The notes beneath the pieces were generated by a model. The model was not told the origin of the DNA. It did not search any database and was given only the letters and a program-made list of their open reading frames with translations. Made by a program: the position numbers and the translations under genes. A stretch of 64,000 nt of DNA from Streptomyces sp. NBC_01754 (GTDB taxonomy: Bacteria > Actinomycetota > Actinomycetes > Streptomycetales > Streptomycetaceae). The stretch spans positions 4,154,001 through 4,218,000 of the forward strand of contig NZ_CP109132.1 of the NCBI RefSeq assembly GCF_035918015.1, written 5' to 3'. Positions 1 through 8,672 of the stretch are shown piece after piece; position 1 is the stretch's first letter, and each line of letters starts with the position of its first letter.

Positions 1-1
1 G

Positions 2-268
2 CGCCTCTGGTCGATCCCGGCCGCGGTGGCGATGTGCGTGGTCGCCATGGTCATCCCGCCCGTGGCCGCGATGGTCGCCAACCGGAGGGGCCCGGACGAC
101 CGTTGGTGGGACGACCCCGCCCCGCCGGACGACCCCGCACGGGACGACCCCGCTCCGGACAGCCGTCCCCCGTACTCCCGTCCCCGTCCGGACCGGAGGG
201 ATCCCACCGGCGACCCCCGGTCGGACGAGTGGTGGGACGAGCTCGACGGCAGGAAGCGCCCCCGCTGA
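2..268 (+). CDS. DUF3099-like membrane protein, C-terminal end only
   Basis: Only the 3' end is in the window; the frame is open from base 2. The visible part is the end of a hydrophobic helix (VAMCVVAMVIPPVAAMVANRR) followed by a charged tail rich in Asp, Pro and Arg with repeated WWD motifs (DDRWWDDP, DEWWDEL). This pattern of a short membrane segment and an acidic/proline tail resembles the end of the small DUF3099 proteins of actinobacteria. No function is known. The assignment rests on the tail composition and is tentative because the domain itself lies upstream. Confidence 0.6.
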   Translation, partial: RLWSIPAAVAMCVVAMVIPPVAAMVANRRGPDDRWWDDPAPPDDPARDDPAPDSRPPYSRPRPDRRDPTGDPRSDEWWDELDGRKRPR

Positions 269-349
269 ACCCGGGGCCCGTGTGCGGCCCCGCGTCCAGG
301 GGCCGTGCCCGCTCCTCAGCGGATCCCTGCCCTCGGTGGACCCCCGCCG

Positions 350-712
350 TCAGTAGACGAGGGCCTGGGTACCGTCCGCCATGGCCTCCTGCACGAACAC
401 CTGGGCGCCGGCGATGCGCACGCCTTCCAGGACGTCCTTCTCGGTGATGTCGCGACGGGCGGCGCACTGGGTGCAGAGCGTGATCCGGCCTCCCGCCCGG
501 ATCGCCTCGATGAGTCCGGGCAGCGGCGCCGAGTGCGGCAGGTCGAAGGTGGCGGCCCGCCCGGGCAGGGCGAACCAGGCGGACTCGCCGGTCAGCCAGA
601 GCGAGACCTCGACCCCGCTGGCGACGGCGACGGCCGCCACGGTGAAGGCCTGCGAGCAGCGCTCGGCGGAATCGGCCCCGGCGGTCACCTTGATCACGAG
701 CTTCTTCGACAT
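350..712 (-). CDS. DsrE/DsrF-like family protein
   Basis: A 120-aa protein starting MSKKLVIKVTAGADSAERC. It has the alternating beta/alpha pattern of DsrE-like proteins: an initial beta strand, a helix over 'ERCSQAFTVAAVAVA', a strand 'VEVSLWLTGESAW', and a short CTQC motif that could carry the sulfur-relay or metal-binding cysteines. DsrE-family proteins act in sulfur transfer or redox sensing; the role here is unknown. The ATG at 712 is chosen because upstream sequence is low-complexity GC-rich DNA without coding character. It is divergent from the small membrane peptide and nitrobindin genes. Confidence 0.8.
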   Translation of the reverse strand: MSKKLVIKVTAGADSAERCSQAFTVAAVAVASGVEVSLWLTGESAWFALPGRAATFDLPHSAPLPGLIEAIRAGGRITLCTQCAARRDITEKDVLEGVRIAGAQVFVQEAMADGTQALVY

Positions 713-961
713 GCACGGAACTGTAATCCTCGATCCTCCGGCGTATCCGCTGGGCCTCCGGCGGGGACGCGGGTCGCGGTGGCAGGAGGCAGCGGGCGGA
801 CAGGAACCAGGCCGGTGGGAAGCGGGGACGGGCCGGTGGGGCGGGCGGCCGGCCCGCCGGGACGACCCGGCCCGGGAAACCCCCGGCCGACGTGGCCGGG
901 CCGCACCCATTAGGCTGGGGCCCGGCCCCGTACTGCCGTCATGTCGTCCCGAGGAGCTCCC

Positions 962-1063
962 GTGCTTGAGGCTTTCTTCTCCGCCCTGCTGGTCCTGGTC
1001 TGCGTCGGCGTGCTCGCCTTCGCCGGGCTGACCGTGAAGAAGCTGTACCAGGGCCAGCGCTGA
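962..1063 (+). CDS. 33-aa single-pass membrane peptide
   Basis: A GTG-initiated ORF of 33 codons preceded by GAGGAG eight bases upstream. The peptide begins MLEAFFSALLVLVCVG, continues as one hydrophobic helix to about residue 24 and ends in a basic tail KKLYQGQR. This is the layout of a small inner-membrane protein with its C terminus in the cytoplasm. It lies 49 bp before the nitrobindin gene on the same strand. No function can be assigned. Confidence 0.7.
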   Translation: MLEAFFSALLVLVCVGVLAFAGLTVKKLYQGQR

Positions 1064-1112
1064 CCCTCGACGAACACATCCCGTACACCCTCACAGATCG
1101 TCTGAGCCGCTC

Positions 1113-1685
1113 ATGATCGAGATTCCGTCCGACCTCCATCCGGACCTCGTACCGCTGGCCTTCCTCCTCGGGAACTGGGCGGGCGCCGGCGTCTCCGACT
1201 TCCCCGGAGCCGAGAAGTGCAACTTCGGCCAGGAGGTCACCTTCAGCCACGACGGCCGTGACTTCCTCGAGTACGTCTCGCACTCCTGGGTGCTGGACGC
1301 CGAGGGCAACAAGGTCAAGCCGCTGGAGAGCGAGTCCGGCTACTGGCGCGTCGACAAGGACCGCAAGGTGGAGATCGTCATGGTCCGGGACCAGGGCGTC
1401 GTCGAGGTCTGGTACGGCGAGCTGGCGAAGCAGAAGCCGCAGATCGACATCGCCACCGACGCGGTGGCCCGTACGGCGGCCTCCGGCCCGTACAGCGGCG
1501 GCAAGCGGCTCTACGGCTACGTGAACAGCGACCTGATGTGGGTCGGCGAGAAGGCCACCCCCGACGTCGAGCTGCGCCCGTACATGTCGGCGCACCTGAA
1601 GAAGGTCGTCACTCCCGAGGAGGTCGCCGCGATGGCGAAGAGCCTCGGTGACATGCCGGACGACGGCATCGCCTTCTTCAAGTAG
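1113..1685 (+). CDS. Nitrobindin / FABP-like heme-binding protein
   Basis: 190 aa. The N-terminal motif GNWAGAGVSDFPG (residues about 20-32) is the family's GxWxGxG signature at the start of a 10-stranded beta barrel. Nitrobindins bind ferric heme through a C-terminal-half histidine and react with nitric oxide or peroxynitrite; candidates here are the histidine in 'MSAHLKKV' and those in the barrel. Length matches actinobacterial nitrobindins. The gene sits immediately before nur, an order familiar from Streptomyces. Physiological role (NO or peroxynitrite handling) is inferred from family knowledge only. Confidence 0.88.
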   Translation: MIEIPSDLHPDLVPLAFLLGNWAGAGVSDFPGAEKCNFGQEVTFSHDGRDFLEYVSHSWVLDAEGNKVKPLESESGYWRVDKDRKVEIVMVRDQGVVEVWYGELAKQKPQIDIATDAVARTAASGPYSGGKRLYGYVNSDLMWVGEKATPDVELRPYMSAHLKKVVTPEEVAAMAKSLGDMPDDGIAFFK

Positions 1686-1741
1686 GGCTCCCTCCGCGAC
1701 GGGCCCGGCGGCCGGTGCCGGCACCGCTCTACACTGGACGT

Positions 1742-2191
1742 GTGGTGAGCACCGACTGGAAGACCGATCTTCGGCAGCGCGGTTACCGGCTGACGCCCCA
1801 GCGTCAGCTCGTCCTGGAGGCCGTCGACAGGCTGGAACACGCGACCCCCGACGACATCCTCGGCGAGGTGCGCAAGACCGCGTCCGGCGTGAACATCTCC
1901 ACCGTCTACCGGACGCTGGAGCTCCTGGAGGAGCTCGGGCTGGTCAGCCACGCGCATCTGGGGCACGGCGCCCCGACCTATCACCTCGCGGACCGCCACC
2001 ACCACATCCACCTCGTCTGCCGTGACTGCACCGACGTCATCGAGGCGGACGTCGACATGGTCGGCGACTTCACCGCGAAGCTGCGCGGGGCGTTCGGGTT
2101 CGAGACGGACATGAAGCATTTCGCGATCTTCGGCCGGTGCGCCGACTGCACGGCGAAGGCGGCCGGAGCCGACTCCGCGGACACCCCGTAG
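1742..2191 (+). CDS. nur: Nickel-responsive Fur-family regulator Nur
   Basis: 149 aa. An N-terminal winged helix (residues 10-80, including RLTPQRQLVLEAV and NISTVYRTLELLEELG) is followed by a Fur dimerisation domain with two CxxC pairs (CRDC, CADC) for structural zinc. Histidines fall at 33, 70, 72, 86, 88, 90 and 126, the positions known as the M-site (33/86/88/90) and nickel-site (70/72/126) ligands of S. coelicolor Nur. Nur with Ni2+ represses nickel uptake and the Fe-SOD gene and indirectly permits Ni-SOD. The GTG at 1742 reproduces the numbering of the known protein. The ligand match separates it from Zur and FurA paralogues. Confidence 0.93.
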   Translation: MVSTDWKTDLRQRGYRLTPQRQLVLEAVDRLEHATPDDILGEVRKTASGVNISTVYRTLELLEELGLVSHAHLGHGAPTYHLADRHHHIHLVCRDCTDVIEADVDMVGDFTAKLRGAFGFETDMKHFAIFGRCADCTAKAAGADSADTP

Positions 2192-2222
2192 CAAGGGGCG
2201 GGCCGAGTCGTACGCTGGTCGT

Positions 2223-3188
2223 ATGAAGAGCCCCCTGCTGTCCCTGCCCGGAGCCGTCCCCGCCGAGGGGCGTGACGAAGGTGTCGCCGCGCACTACGGC
2301 GACCTGTTCCGTGAGCAACGCGCACTCGCCGACGGCAGCGGCCTCGTCGACCTGTCGCACCGCGGCGTCGTCATGGTCACCGGCGACGACCGGCTGACCT
2401 GGCTGCACCTCCTGCTCACCCAGCACGTCAGCGACCTCGCCCCCGGCCAGGCCACCGAGGCGCTGATCCTCTCCGCCAACGGGCACATCGAGCACGCCCT
2501 CTACCTGGTCGACGACGGCACGACGCTGTGGATGCACGTCGAGCCCGGGACCCAGGGCGAGTTGACCGCGTACCTGGAGTCGATGAAGTTCTTCTACCGG
2601 GCCGAGGTGGCCGACCGCACGGAGGACATCGCCGTCGTCCACCTGCCGGCCGGTTCCATCGCCGAGGCGCCGGAGGGCGCCGTCGTACGGGAGACCCCGC
2701 ACGGCCGTGACCTCTTCCTGCCCCGCACCCGTCTGGAGGCGTACGCCGCCGCGCACGGTCCGGTCGCCGGGATCCTGGCGTACGAGGCGCTGCGCGTCGA
2801 GACGCACCGCCCCCGGCTCGGCTTCGAGACCGACCACCGCACCATCCCGCACGAACTGGGCTTGATCGGCACCGCCGTCCATCTGCAGAAGGGCTGCTAC
2901 CGGGGGCAGGAGACGGTCGCCCGGGTCCACAACCTGGGAAAGCCGCCGCGCCGGCTCGTCTTCCTGCACCTGGACGGGAGCGAGGTGCACCTGCCCGGCC
3001 ACGGGACGCCGGTGCGGCTCGCCGCGGACGGTGCGGAGGGACGGCAGCTCGGTTTCGTCACCACGTCCGCACGCCACCACGAGCTGGGGCCCATCGCCCT
3101 GGCCCTGGTGAAGCGGAACGTGGCCGTGGACGCGGAACTGGTCGCCGGAGACACGGCGGCGGCCCAGGAGACGATCGTCGAGCCGTAG
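2223..3188 (+). CDS. YgfZ/GcvT-like folate-binding protein
   Basis: 321 aa. It carries the YgfZ signature KGCYRGQE near residue 222, with the conserved cysteine used by folate-dependent Fe-S cluster maintenance proteins, inside a GcvT-like fold (N-terminal aminomethyltransferase-type domain, C-terminal beta barrel). YgfZ/IBA57 proteins support assembly or repair of [4Fe-4S] enzymes using tetrahydrofolate. The gene starts 31 bp after nur on the same strand and is convergent with dtd downstream. Confidence 0.9.
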   Translation: MKSPLLSLPGAVPAEGRDEGVAAHYGDLFREQRALADGSGLVDLSHRGVVMVTGDDRLTWLHLLLTQHVSDLAPGQATEALILSANGHIEHALYLVDDGTTLWMHVEPGTQGELTAYLESMKFFYRAEVADRTEDIAVVHLPAGSIAEAPEGAVVRETPHGRDLFLPRTRLEAYAAAHGPVAGILAYEALRVETHRPRLGFETDHRTIPHELGLIGTAVHLQKGCYRGQETVARVHNLGKPPRRLVFLHLDGSEVHLPGHGTPVRLAADGAEGRQLGFVTTSARHHELGPIALALVKRNVAVDAELVAGDTAAAQETIVEP

Positions 3189-3200
3189 GCCCCGGGAGCG

Positions 3201-3650
3201 TCACACCTCGATCAGCACGGTGAACGGGCCGTGGTTGGTGAGCGAGACCCGCATCTCCGCCCCGAACCGGCCCGTCTCCACCCGCGCGCCGAGCGCGCGC
3301 AGGCACGCCACCACCTCGTCGACGAGCGGCTCGGCGACCTCGCCGGGGGCGGCGGCGTTCCAGGTGGGCCTGCGGCCCTTCCTGGCGTCGCCGTAGAGGG
3401 TAAATTGCGAAATCACCAGAAGCGGCGCGTTCACCTCCGAACAGGACTTCTCGCCCTCCAGGATCCGCAGGGTCCAGAGCTTGCGGGCGAGCTGTGCCGC
3501 CTTCTCCGCCGTGTCCTCGTGGGTGACCCCCACCAGCACACACACCCCTTCGCCGACGATCTCGCCGACCGCCGTGGCCCCCGACGGATCGTCCGGGGAA
3601 CCCGCCACGGTGACGCTCGCACCGTCCACCCGCTGTATCACTGCACGCAT
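3201..3650 (-). CDS. dtd: D-aminoacyl-tRNA deacylase
   Basis: 149 aa, the usual size. The two hallmark motifs are present: SQFTLYGD in the middle and [11 protein letters not shown] (the Gly-cis-Pro motif) at the C terminus. The enzyme hydrolyses D-amino acids, and glycine mischarged on tRNA(Ala), from tRNA in the cytoplasm, with RNA-based catalysis in the dimer interface. The ATG at 3650 gives the canonical MRAVIQRV start. It is divergent from rsiG and convergent with the ygfZ-like gene. Confidence 0.95.
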   Translation of the reverse strand: MRAVIQRVDGASVTVAGSPDDPSGATAVGEIVGEGVCVLVGVTHEDTAEKAAQLARKLWTLRILEGEKSCSEVNAPLLVISQFTLYGDARKGRRPTWNAAAPGEVAEPLVDEVVACLRALGARVETGRFGAEMRVSLTNHGPFTVLIEV

Positions 3651-3765
3651 ACAGACCAACCTATCTTGGGCCGAACGGGTACAGAGCACCTGCGTGAACA
3701 CCCTCCGTAGTGGCACCATGCACGGTGTCGGTGTGCCGACGCACCGGCCGAGGGGACGGAACAGC

Positions 3766-4455
3766 ATGAGTACACAGGGAACCGGGTCATCTCCCGGCGC
3801 CGTACCGGTGACACGTACTGCCGGTACCTTGCGGCCACCTGTACAGCGGTCCGGCGCTTCACCGGGAGCGGACCAGCGGGCCACACAGAGGCCCGCGCAG
3901 TCGCCGGGGCCGTTGCACGTGCCCGGGCAGACCGCGGCGGGCCGCGGCAGCGGTGAGGGGCCGGGGGCGGCCCGCGGGCACGCGGAGTTCGGCGGGCTGC
4001 GGCTCCCGGAGCTGCGCACCCGGCGCCGTGACGCGCAGCGCGACGAGGCGGACCTCAGTTACGTACGCCGGCTGGTCCAGGGCCGGATCGACATCCTGCG
4101 GGCGGAGCTGGCCCGGCGCACGGGGCACCGGTCGCCGGTGGTGGACCGGCTGTCGGAGATCCTCACCGACACCCCGTCCGCGCACCGGTCCTCGGCGCGG
4201 CACGTCACCCTGACCACGCCGCGCAGCGACGAGTACCGGCAGCTGGCCGCGGACACCCTCTCCGAGGTCGGGCTCTCCGACCTGGGCGCGCGGACGGACG
4301 ACGAGCTGCTGGCGGCGATGGGACGGCTCGTGGGCTACGAGCAGCAGGTGTCCCGGCGCCGCCACCGGCTCCAGCGGACCGTCGACGATTGCAGCGCGGA
4401 GATCGCCCGCAGGTACCGTGACGGGGAAGCACAAGTAGACGACCTGCTCGCCTGA
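3766..4455 (+). CDS. rsiG: Anti-sigma factor RsiG (c-di-GMP-dependent, binds WhiG)
   Basis: 229 aa from the ATG at 3766 (preceded by GAGGGGACGG); an in-frame ATG at 3718 would add 16 residues. The first 75 residues are disordered, Pro/Gly/Arg-rich. The rest is helical and holds both copies of the E(x)3S(x)2R(x)3Q(x)3D c-di-GMP-binding motif: E94-S98-R101-Q105-D109 and E192-S196-R199-Q203-D207. In Streptomyces, RsiG loaded with c-di-GMP sequesters the sporulation sigma factor WhiG and so delays sporulation. The perfect spacing of both motifs makes the call secure. Confidence 0.95.
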   Translation: MSTQGTGSSPGAVPVTRTAGTLRPPVQRSGASPGADQRATQRPAQSPGPLHVPGQTAAGRGSGEGPGAARGHAEFGGLRLPELRTRRRDAQRDEADLSYVRRLVQGRIDILRAELARRTGHRSPVVDRLSEILTDTPSAHRSSARHVTLTTPRSDEYRQLAADTLSEVGLSDLGARTDDELLAAMGRLVGYEQQVSRRRHRLQRTVDDCSAEIARRYRDGEAQVDDLLA

Positions 4456-4510
4456 GGCGACCCTTCCTGGGGGCAGGTCCCGCCCCGTCCCCGGAAGGCC
4501 ACCCGCCCTC

Positions 4511-5479
4511 ATGACCTCGCCGCACTCCTCCGCGTCCTCCCCGCCCCCGGTCCTGGCCGAGGTCGTGCGATCCGGCTTCACGGAGGGCCACCACCGGGGC
4601 TCGCTGGTCCTCCTGGCCGCCGACGGGAGCGTCGACCTGGCGCTCGGCGACCCGGCGGCCCCGGTGTTCCCGCGCTCGTCCAACAAGCCGATGCAGGCCG
4701 CCGCGATCCTGCGGGCCGGTCTCCCCCTGAGCGGTGAGCGCCTGGCGCTGGCCGCCGCGAGCCACTCCGGGGAGGCCTTCCACCTCGATCTCGTGCGCAC
4801 GATGCTCGCCGAGCACGGTCTGACGCCGGACGACCTGCGGACCCCGCCGGACCTGCCGCTGGACCCGGTGGAGGCGGAGGCGTACCTCGCGGCCGGACGG
4901 GTGCGGGAGCCGCTCACCATGAACTGCTCCGGCAAACACGCGGCGATGCTCGCGGTCTGCGTACGCAACGGCTGGGACACCGCGACCTACCTCGACCCGG
5001 GTCATCCGTTGCAGGTCCTGGTCGGGCAGGTGGTCGCGGAGGCGGCCGCCGAACCGGTCGCGGCGGTCGGCACGGACGGCTGCGGGGCGCCGCTGATGGC
5101 GATCGGGCTGGTGGGCCTGGCCCGCGCCTTCCGGACGTTCGTCACCGCGGACCCGGGCTCGGCGGAGCGCCGGGTCGCCGACGCGATGCGGGCGCATCCG
5201 GAGTACGTGGCGGGAACCCGCCGTCCGGACACCTGGCTGATGCGGGAGGTGCCGGGGACGCTGTCGAAGATGGGGGCCGAGGCGGTGCAGGCGGTGGCGC
5301 TGCCGGACGGCCGCGCGCTGGCCTTCAAGATCGACGACGGCTCTACGCGCGCCCTGGGGCCGGTGCTGGCCCGCGCACTGGAACTGCTGGGTGTGGACGC
5401 CCCGGTGGTCTCCCGCATCGGCAGGGCGCCGCTGCTGGGCGGTGCCGCGGAGGTCGGCGGGATCCGCGCGGTGTTCTGA
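4511..5479 (+). CDS. Asparaginase, PF06089 family
   Basis: 322 aa. It matches the asparaginase family typified by the Rhizobium inducible enzyme, which differs from the bacterial type I/II fold. Visible conserved blocks are SSNKPMQ (catalytic Ser-Lys region), SHSGEAFH, NCSGKH, TDGCGAP and KMGAEAV. The protein has no signal peptide, so a cytoplasmic enzyme converting L-asparagine to aspartate and ammonia is expected. It starts 55 bp after rsiG on the same strand. The exact substrate preference cannot be read from sequence. Confidence 0.85.
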   Translation: MTSPHSSASSPPPVLAEVVRSGFTEGHHRGSLVLLAADGSVDLALGDPAAPVFPRSSNKPMQAAAILRAGLPLSGERLALAAASHSGEAFHLDLVRTMLAEHGLTPDDLRTPPDLPLDPVEAEAYLAAGRVREPLTMNCSGKHAAMLAVCVRNGWDTATYLDPGHPLQVLVGQVVAEAAAEPVAAVGTDGCGAPLMAIGLVGLARAFRTFVTADPGSAERRVADAMRAHPEYVAGTRRPDTWLMREVPGTLSKMGAEAVQAVALPDGRALAFKIDDGSTRALGPVLARALELLGVDAPVVSRIGRAPLLGGAAEVGGIRAVF

Positions 5480-5540
5480 GGCGGCCGGGGACTGATAATC
5501 CCGGCGACAGTCCGGCCGCATCGTGCATAGCGTGAGGCGT

Positions 5541-6791
5541 ATGAGCCTCCATCCGAGTATCGTCACCGCCTCCGACTACCCCGACTGGCTGCGTGCCGTG
5601 AGCACCGGGTTCCTGGAGCCGCACACCATGACGGAGGAGGGCATCGCGGCGCGGCTGGCCCATACGGAACTGGCGCGGACCCAGGGGGTGTTCGACGGCG
5701 GCCGGTGTGTGGCCACCTTCCGTTCGTTCGCCCAGGACCTGACCGTCGTCGGTGGTGCCACCGTGCGGGCCGACGCGATCACCGGGGTGACGGTGTCGCC
5801 CACGCACCGCCGCCGAGGACTGCTCGGCCGGATGATGGCGGCGGACCTGGCGGCGGCGAGGGAACGCGGTGAGGTGGTCGCCTCGCTGATCGCGGCCGAG
5901 TACCCGATCTACGGGCGCTACGGCTTCGGTCCGGCCGCCTGGACCACCGAGTGGGAGATCGACGTGCCCCGGAGCGGACTGGACACGCGCCGGCCGGTGC
6001 CCGACGCGTCGGACGGCGGACGCATCGACCTGGTGGACGGTGACGCCGTACGCACACTGGGGCCGGAGCTCCACAGCCGCCTGGCGGCCCGTCAGCACGG
6101 TCTCGTCAGCCGGGACGAACGCTGGTGGCAGCTGAACACGGGTGTCGCCGCGCCGGCGCGGAACGAATGGAAGGAGCCGTTCTACGCCGTGTACCGCTCG
6201 GCGGACGGTGTGACGGACGGGCTGATCGTCTACCGGGCCGACGACCGCTGGAGCGATTCGAAGCAGCCGCTCAACAAGGCGACGGTGTCCGGGATGATCG
6301 CCGTGACCCCGGCGGCGGAACGCGCGCTGTGGCGGTTCGTCTGCTCGGTCGACTGGATCACCACGGTCCGTACCGGCTACCGCGCACCGGACGACCTGCT
6401 GCCCTTCTTCCTCCCCGACCCCCGTGCCGCCCGGATCGTCACTCACGCGGACTTCCTCTGGCTGCGTGTCCTGGACGTACCGAGGGCACTGGAGGCCCGT
6501 ACCTGGGCGGCCGGGGCCTCCCTGGTCCTGGACATCCACGACGCGACCGGGCTCACGGCGGGCCGCTTCCTGCTGGACGCCACCCCGCAGGGGACCTCCT
6601 GCACACCGACGACCCGCAGCGCCGATCTCGCCCTGGACGTACGGGAGCTGGCAACGCTCTACCTCGGCGACGAGTCCGTGGCACGCCTTGCCGCGCTGGG
6701 CCGGGTGGAGGAGTTGCGGCCGGGCGCCGTGGTGGTGGCGGACGCGCTGTTCCGGGCGCCGCGGCGGGCGTGGTGCCCGGACGTGTTCTGA
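5541..6791 (+). CDS. Eis-like GNAT acetyltransferase
   Basis: 416 aa. The N-terminal GNAT domain contains the acetyl-CoA loop '[15 protein letters not shown]' (about residues 84-98). A second GNAT-like region and a C-terminal SCP2-like domain follow, and the chain ends CPDVF. In the Eis family the terminal carboxylate contributes to catalysis, and the free C-terminal phenylalanine fits. Mycobacterial Eis acetylates aminoglycosides and other amines at several positions; streptomycete members are mostly uncharacterised. The ATG at 5541 gives the usual short N terminus. It is convergent with the ABC transporter pair. Confidence 0.85.
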   Translation: MSLHPSIVTASDYPDWLRAVSTGFLEPHTMTEEGIAARLAHTELARTQGVFDGGRCVATFRSFAQDLTVVGGATVRADAITGVTVSPTHRRRGLLGRMMAADLAAARERGEVVASLIAAEYPIYGRYGFGPAAWTTEWEIDVPRSGLDTRRPVPDASDGGRIDLVDGDAVRTLGPELHSRLAARQHGLVSRDERWWQLNTGVAAPARNEWKEPFYAVYRSADGVTDGLIVYRADDRWSDSKQPLNKATVSGMIAVTPAAERALWRFVCSVDWITTVRTGYRAPDDLLPFFLPDPRAARIVTHADFLWLRVLDVPRALEARTWAAGASLVLDIHDATGLTAGRFLLDATPQGTSCTPTTRSADLALDVRELATLYLGDESVARLAALGRVEELRPGAVVVADALFRAPRRAWCPDVF

Positions 6792-6836
6792 GTGCGGCGT
6801 GCCCGTGCCGGGCGTGACGCGGGGCGCCGCCCGGGT

Positions 6837-7610
6837 TCACGCGGTCCGCACCTTGAACAGCGCCCCCGACAGCCCGACGGCCACGACGAGGATCCCGGCC
6901 GCCCAGGCCAGCGCGAGCCAGGGGGCGTTGCCCACCGGCTGGGCGAGCAGCAGGCCGCGCAGCGACTCGATGGCCGGGGTGACGGGCTGGTGGTCGGCGA
7001 AGCCGTGCAGCCAGCCGGGCATCGAGTCCACCGGGACGAACGCACTGCTCGGGTAGGGCAGGAACGACATGAAGAGGGTGAAGCCGCCGGCCGCCTCCGG
7101 GGTGCGGGCGAGCAGGCCGATGGCCGCCGAGATCCAGGACAGCGCGACGATGTAGGCGAGCAGGACGCCCAGGACGGCGATCCAGCCGCCGAAGGAGGCG
7201 GCGGGGCGGAAGCCGATGAGCAGGGCGACGCCGAAGACCAGCGTGGTGGCGACCAGGTTGCGCACGACACTGGCCACCACGTGCCCGGTCACGACGGGTG
7301 TGCCACCGACGTCGAGGGACCGGAAGCGGTCGATGACGCCGCCCTTCATGTCCTCGCTCACCGCCACCGCGGTGGTGGCCGAGCCGAAGCCGGCGCACAG
7401 GAGCAGGACGCCGGGGACGACGTACATGACGTAGGAGTCGTAGGCGACGCCCGTGTCGATCGCGCCACCGAAGAAGTAGACGAAGATCAGCATCAGCATG
7501 ACCGGCAGCATCATCGCGGTCATCACGGCGTCGAGGTTGCGGCGGCTGATGCGCAGGCTGCGGCCGGTCATGACGGCGGCGTGGGACAGGAACCCGGGGG
7601 CGTCAGACAT
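6837..7610 (-). CDS. ABC-2 type permease (drug export)
   Basis: 257 aa with about six hydrophobic helices, including 'VMTAMMLPVMLMLIFVYFFG' near the N terminus and a final helix before KVRTA. It has the ABC-2 topology of DrrB-type permeases. Its start overlaps the end of the ATPase gene by 8 bp (7603-7610), so the two are translationally coupled. With the DrrA-like ATPase it should form a full exporter in the cytoplasmic membrane; the substrate is unknown. Confidence 0.88.
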   Translation of the reverse strand: MSDAPGFLSHAAVMTGRSLRISRRNLDAVMTAMMLPVMLMLIFVYFFGGAIDTGVAYDSYVMYVVPGVLLLCAGFGSATTAVAVSEDMKGGVIDRFRSLDVGGTPVVTGHVVASVVRNLVATTLVFGVALLIGFRPAASFGGWIAVLGVLLAYIVALSWISAAIGLLARTPEAAGGFTLFMSFLPYPSSAFVPVDSMPGWLHGFADHQPVTPAIESLRGLLLAQPVGNAPWLALAWAAGILVVAVGLSGALFKVRTA

Positions 7611-8568
7611 GGGTGGGTGCCTCCGTCGGTTCGGTGGTCGCCCCGGTCAGGACCAGGAACACGTCGTCGAGGCTCGCGCCGTGCACGGAGAAGCGGTCGA
7701 CGTCGGTGCGGTGCGGGTCGATCTCGTCGAGCAGGGCGCGCACATGGGCCGCCGTGCCGTCGGTGGGCAGGCTCAGGGTGAGCGTGTCGGGGGAGTGGCC
7801 GACGGCGCGGGCGGTGAGGCGCAGATAGGCCTCCCGGCTGGCGAGGACCAGGTCGAGCCGGTGGCCGGGGACCCGGGACTTCAAGGTCTCGGGGCTGCCC
7901 TCGGCGACGATCCGGCCGCCGTCGAGCACGGCGATCCGGTCGGCCAGCTGATCCGCCTCCTCCAGGTACTGGGTGGTGAGCAGTACGGTCGCGCCCCGGT
8001 CGGTGAGGTCGCGGACGACCTGCCAGAGCTCGCGGCGGCTGCGCGGGTCGAGGCCGGTGGTGGGTTCGTCGAGGAAGAAGACACCGGGCTCGGGGGAGCC
8101 GACCAGCCCGGCCGCCAGGTCGAGGCGTCGGCGCATCCCCCCGGAGTACGTCCGGACCAGCCGGCGCGCCGCGTCGGTGAGGTCGAAGCGGGCCAGCAGT
8201 TCCTCGGCCCGGCGCTTGGCCTGGGCGCGGGAGAGACCGGTCAGCCGCGCCGTCATCCGCAGGTTCTCCTCCCCGGTCTGGGTCTCGTCCACGGAGGCGA
8301 ACTGGCCGGTCAGGCTGATCGAGCGGCGCACCCGGTGCCGGTCGGCGACGACGTCGTACCCGGCGACGCGCGCCGTGCCGGAGTCGGCGGTGGTCAGGGT
8401 GGTGAGGATGCGGACCGCGGTGGTCTTGCCCGCGCCGTTGGGGCCGAGCAGGGCGAAGACTCCGGCGCGCGGCACCTTCAGGCCGAGGCCGTCCAGGACA
8501 CGGACCGGGGCGGACGGTTTTCCGTAGGACTTGGTGAGGCCGTGGGCCTCGATCATCGTCTCCGGCAC
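7603..8568 (-). CDS. DrrA-like ABC transporter ATP-binding protein
   Basis: 321 aa. Walker A GPNGAGKTT, signature YSGGMRRRLDLA and Walker B VFFLDEPTTGLD are all intact, with the C-terminal extension typical of daunorubicin-resistance (DrrA) type ATPases. It is first in a two-gene operon with the ABC-2 permease and is divergent from a TetR regulator across a short region containing an inverted repeat, which suggests local repression relieved by a transported compound. Confidence 0.93.
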   Translation of the reverse strand: MPETMIEAHGLTKSYGKPSAPVRVLDGLGLKVPRAGVFALLGPNGAGKTTAVRILTTLTTADSGTARVAGYDVVADRHRVRRSISLTGQFASVDETQTGEENLRMTARLTGLSRAQAKRRAEELLARFDLTDAARRLVRTYSGGMRRRLDLAAGLVGSPEPGVFFLDEPTTGLDPRSRRELWQVVRDLTDRGATVLLTTQYLEEADQLADRIAVLDGGRIVAEGSPETLKSRVPGHRLDLVLASREAYLRLTARAVGHSPDTLTLSLPTDGTAAHVRALLDEIDPHRTDVDRFSVHGASLDDVFLVLTGATTEPTEAPTHV

Positions 8569-8590
8569 GGTGGAGACCCCTTTCCGTTTC

Positions 8591-8628
8591 TGCGTATGAC
8601 GTACACGCTACTGTGTAATGCTTACGCA
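8591..8628. promoter_or_regulatory. Candidate TetR operator, imperfect inverted repeat
   Basis: Two 16-bp half sites, TGCGTATGACGTACAC and GTGTAATGCTTACGCA, are separated by 6 bp and match as an inverted repeat at 12 of 16 positions. The site sits between the divergent ABC transporter and TetR genes, the expected place for an operator controlling both. Confidence 0.6.
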
Positions 8629-8672
8629 CATCTAGGGTGGTCGTCAAGGCGGAACGGCGAGAGGCGGCTTCG

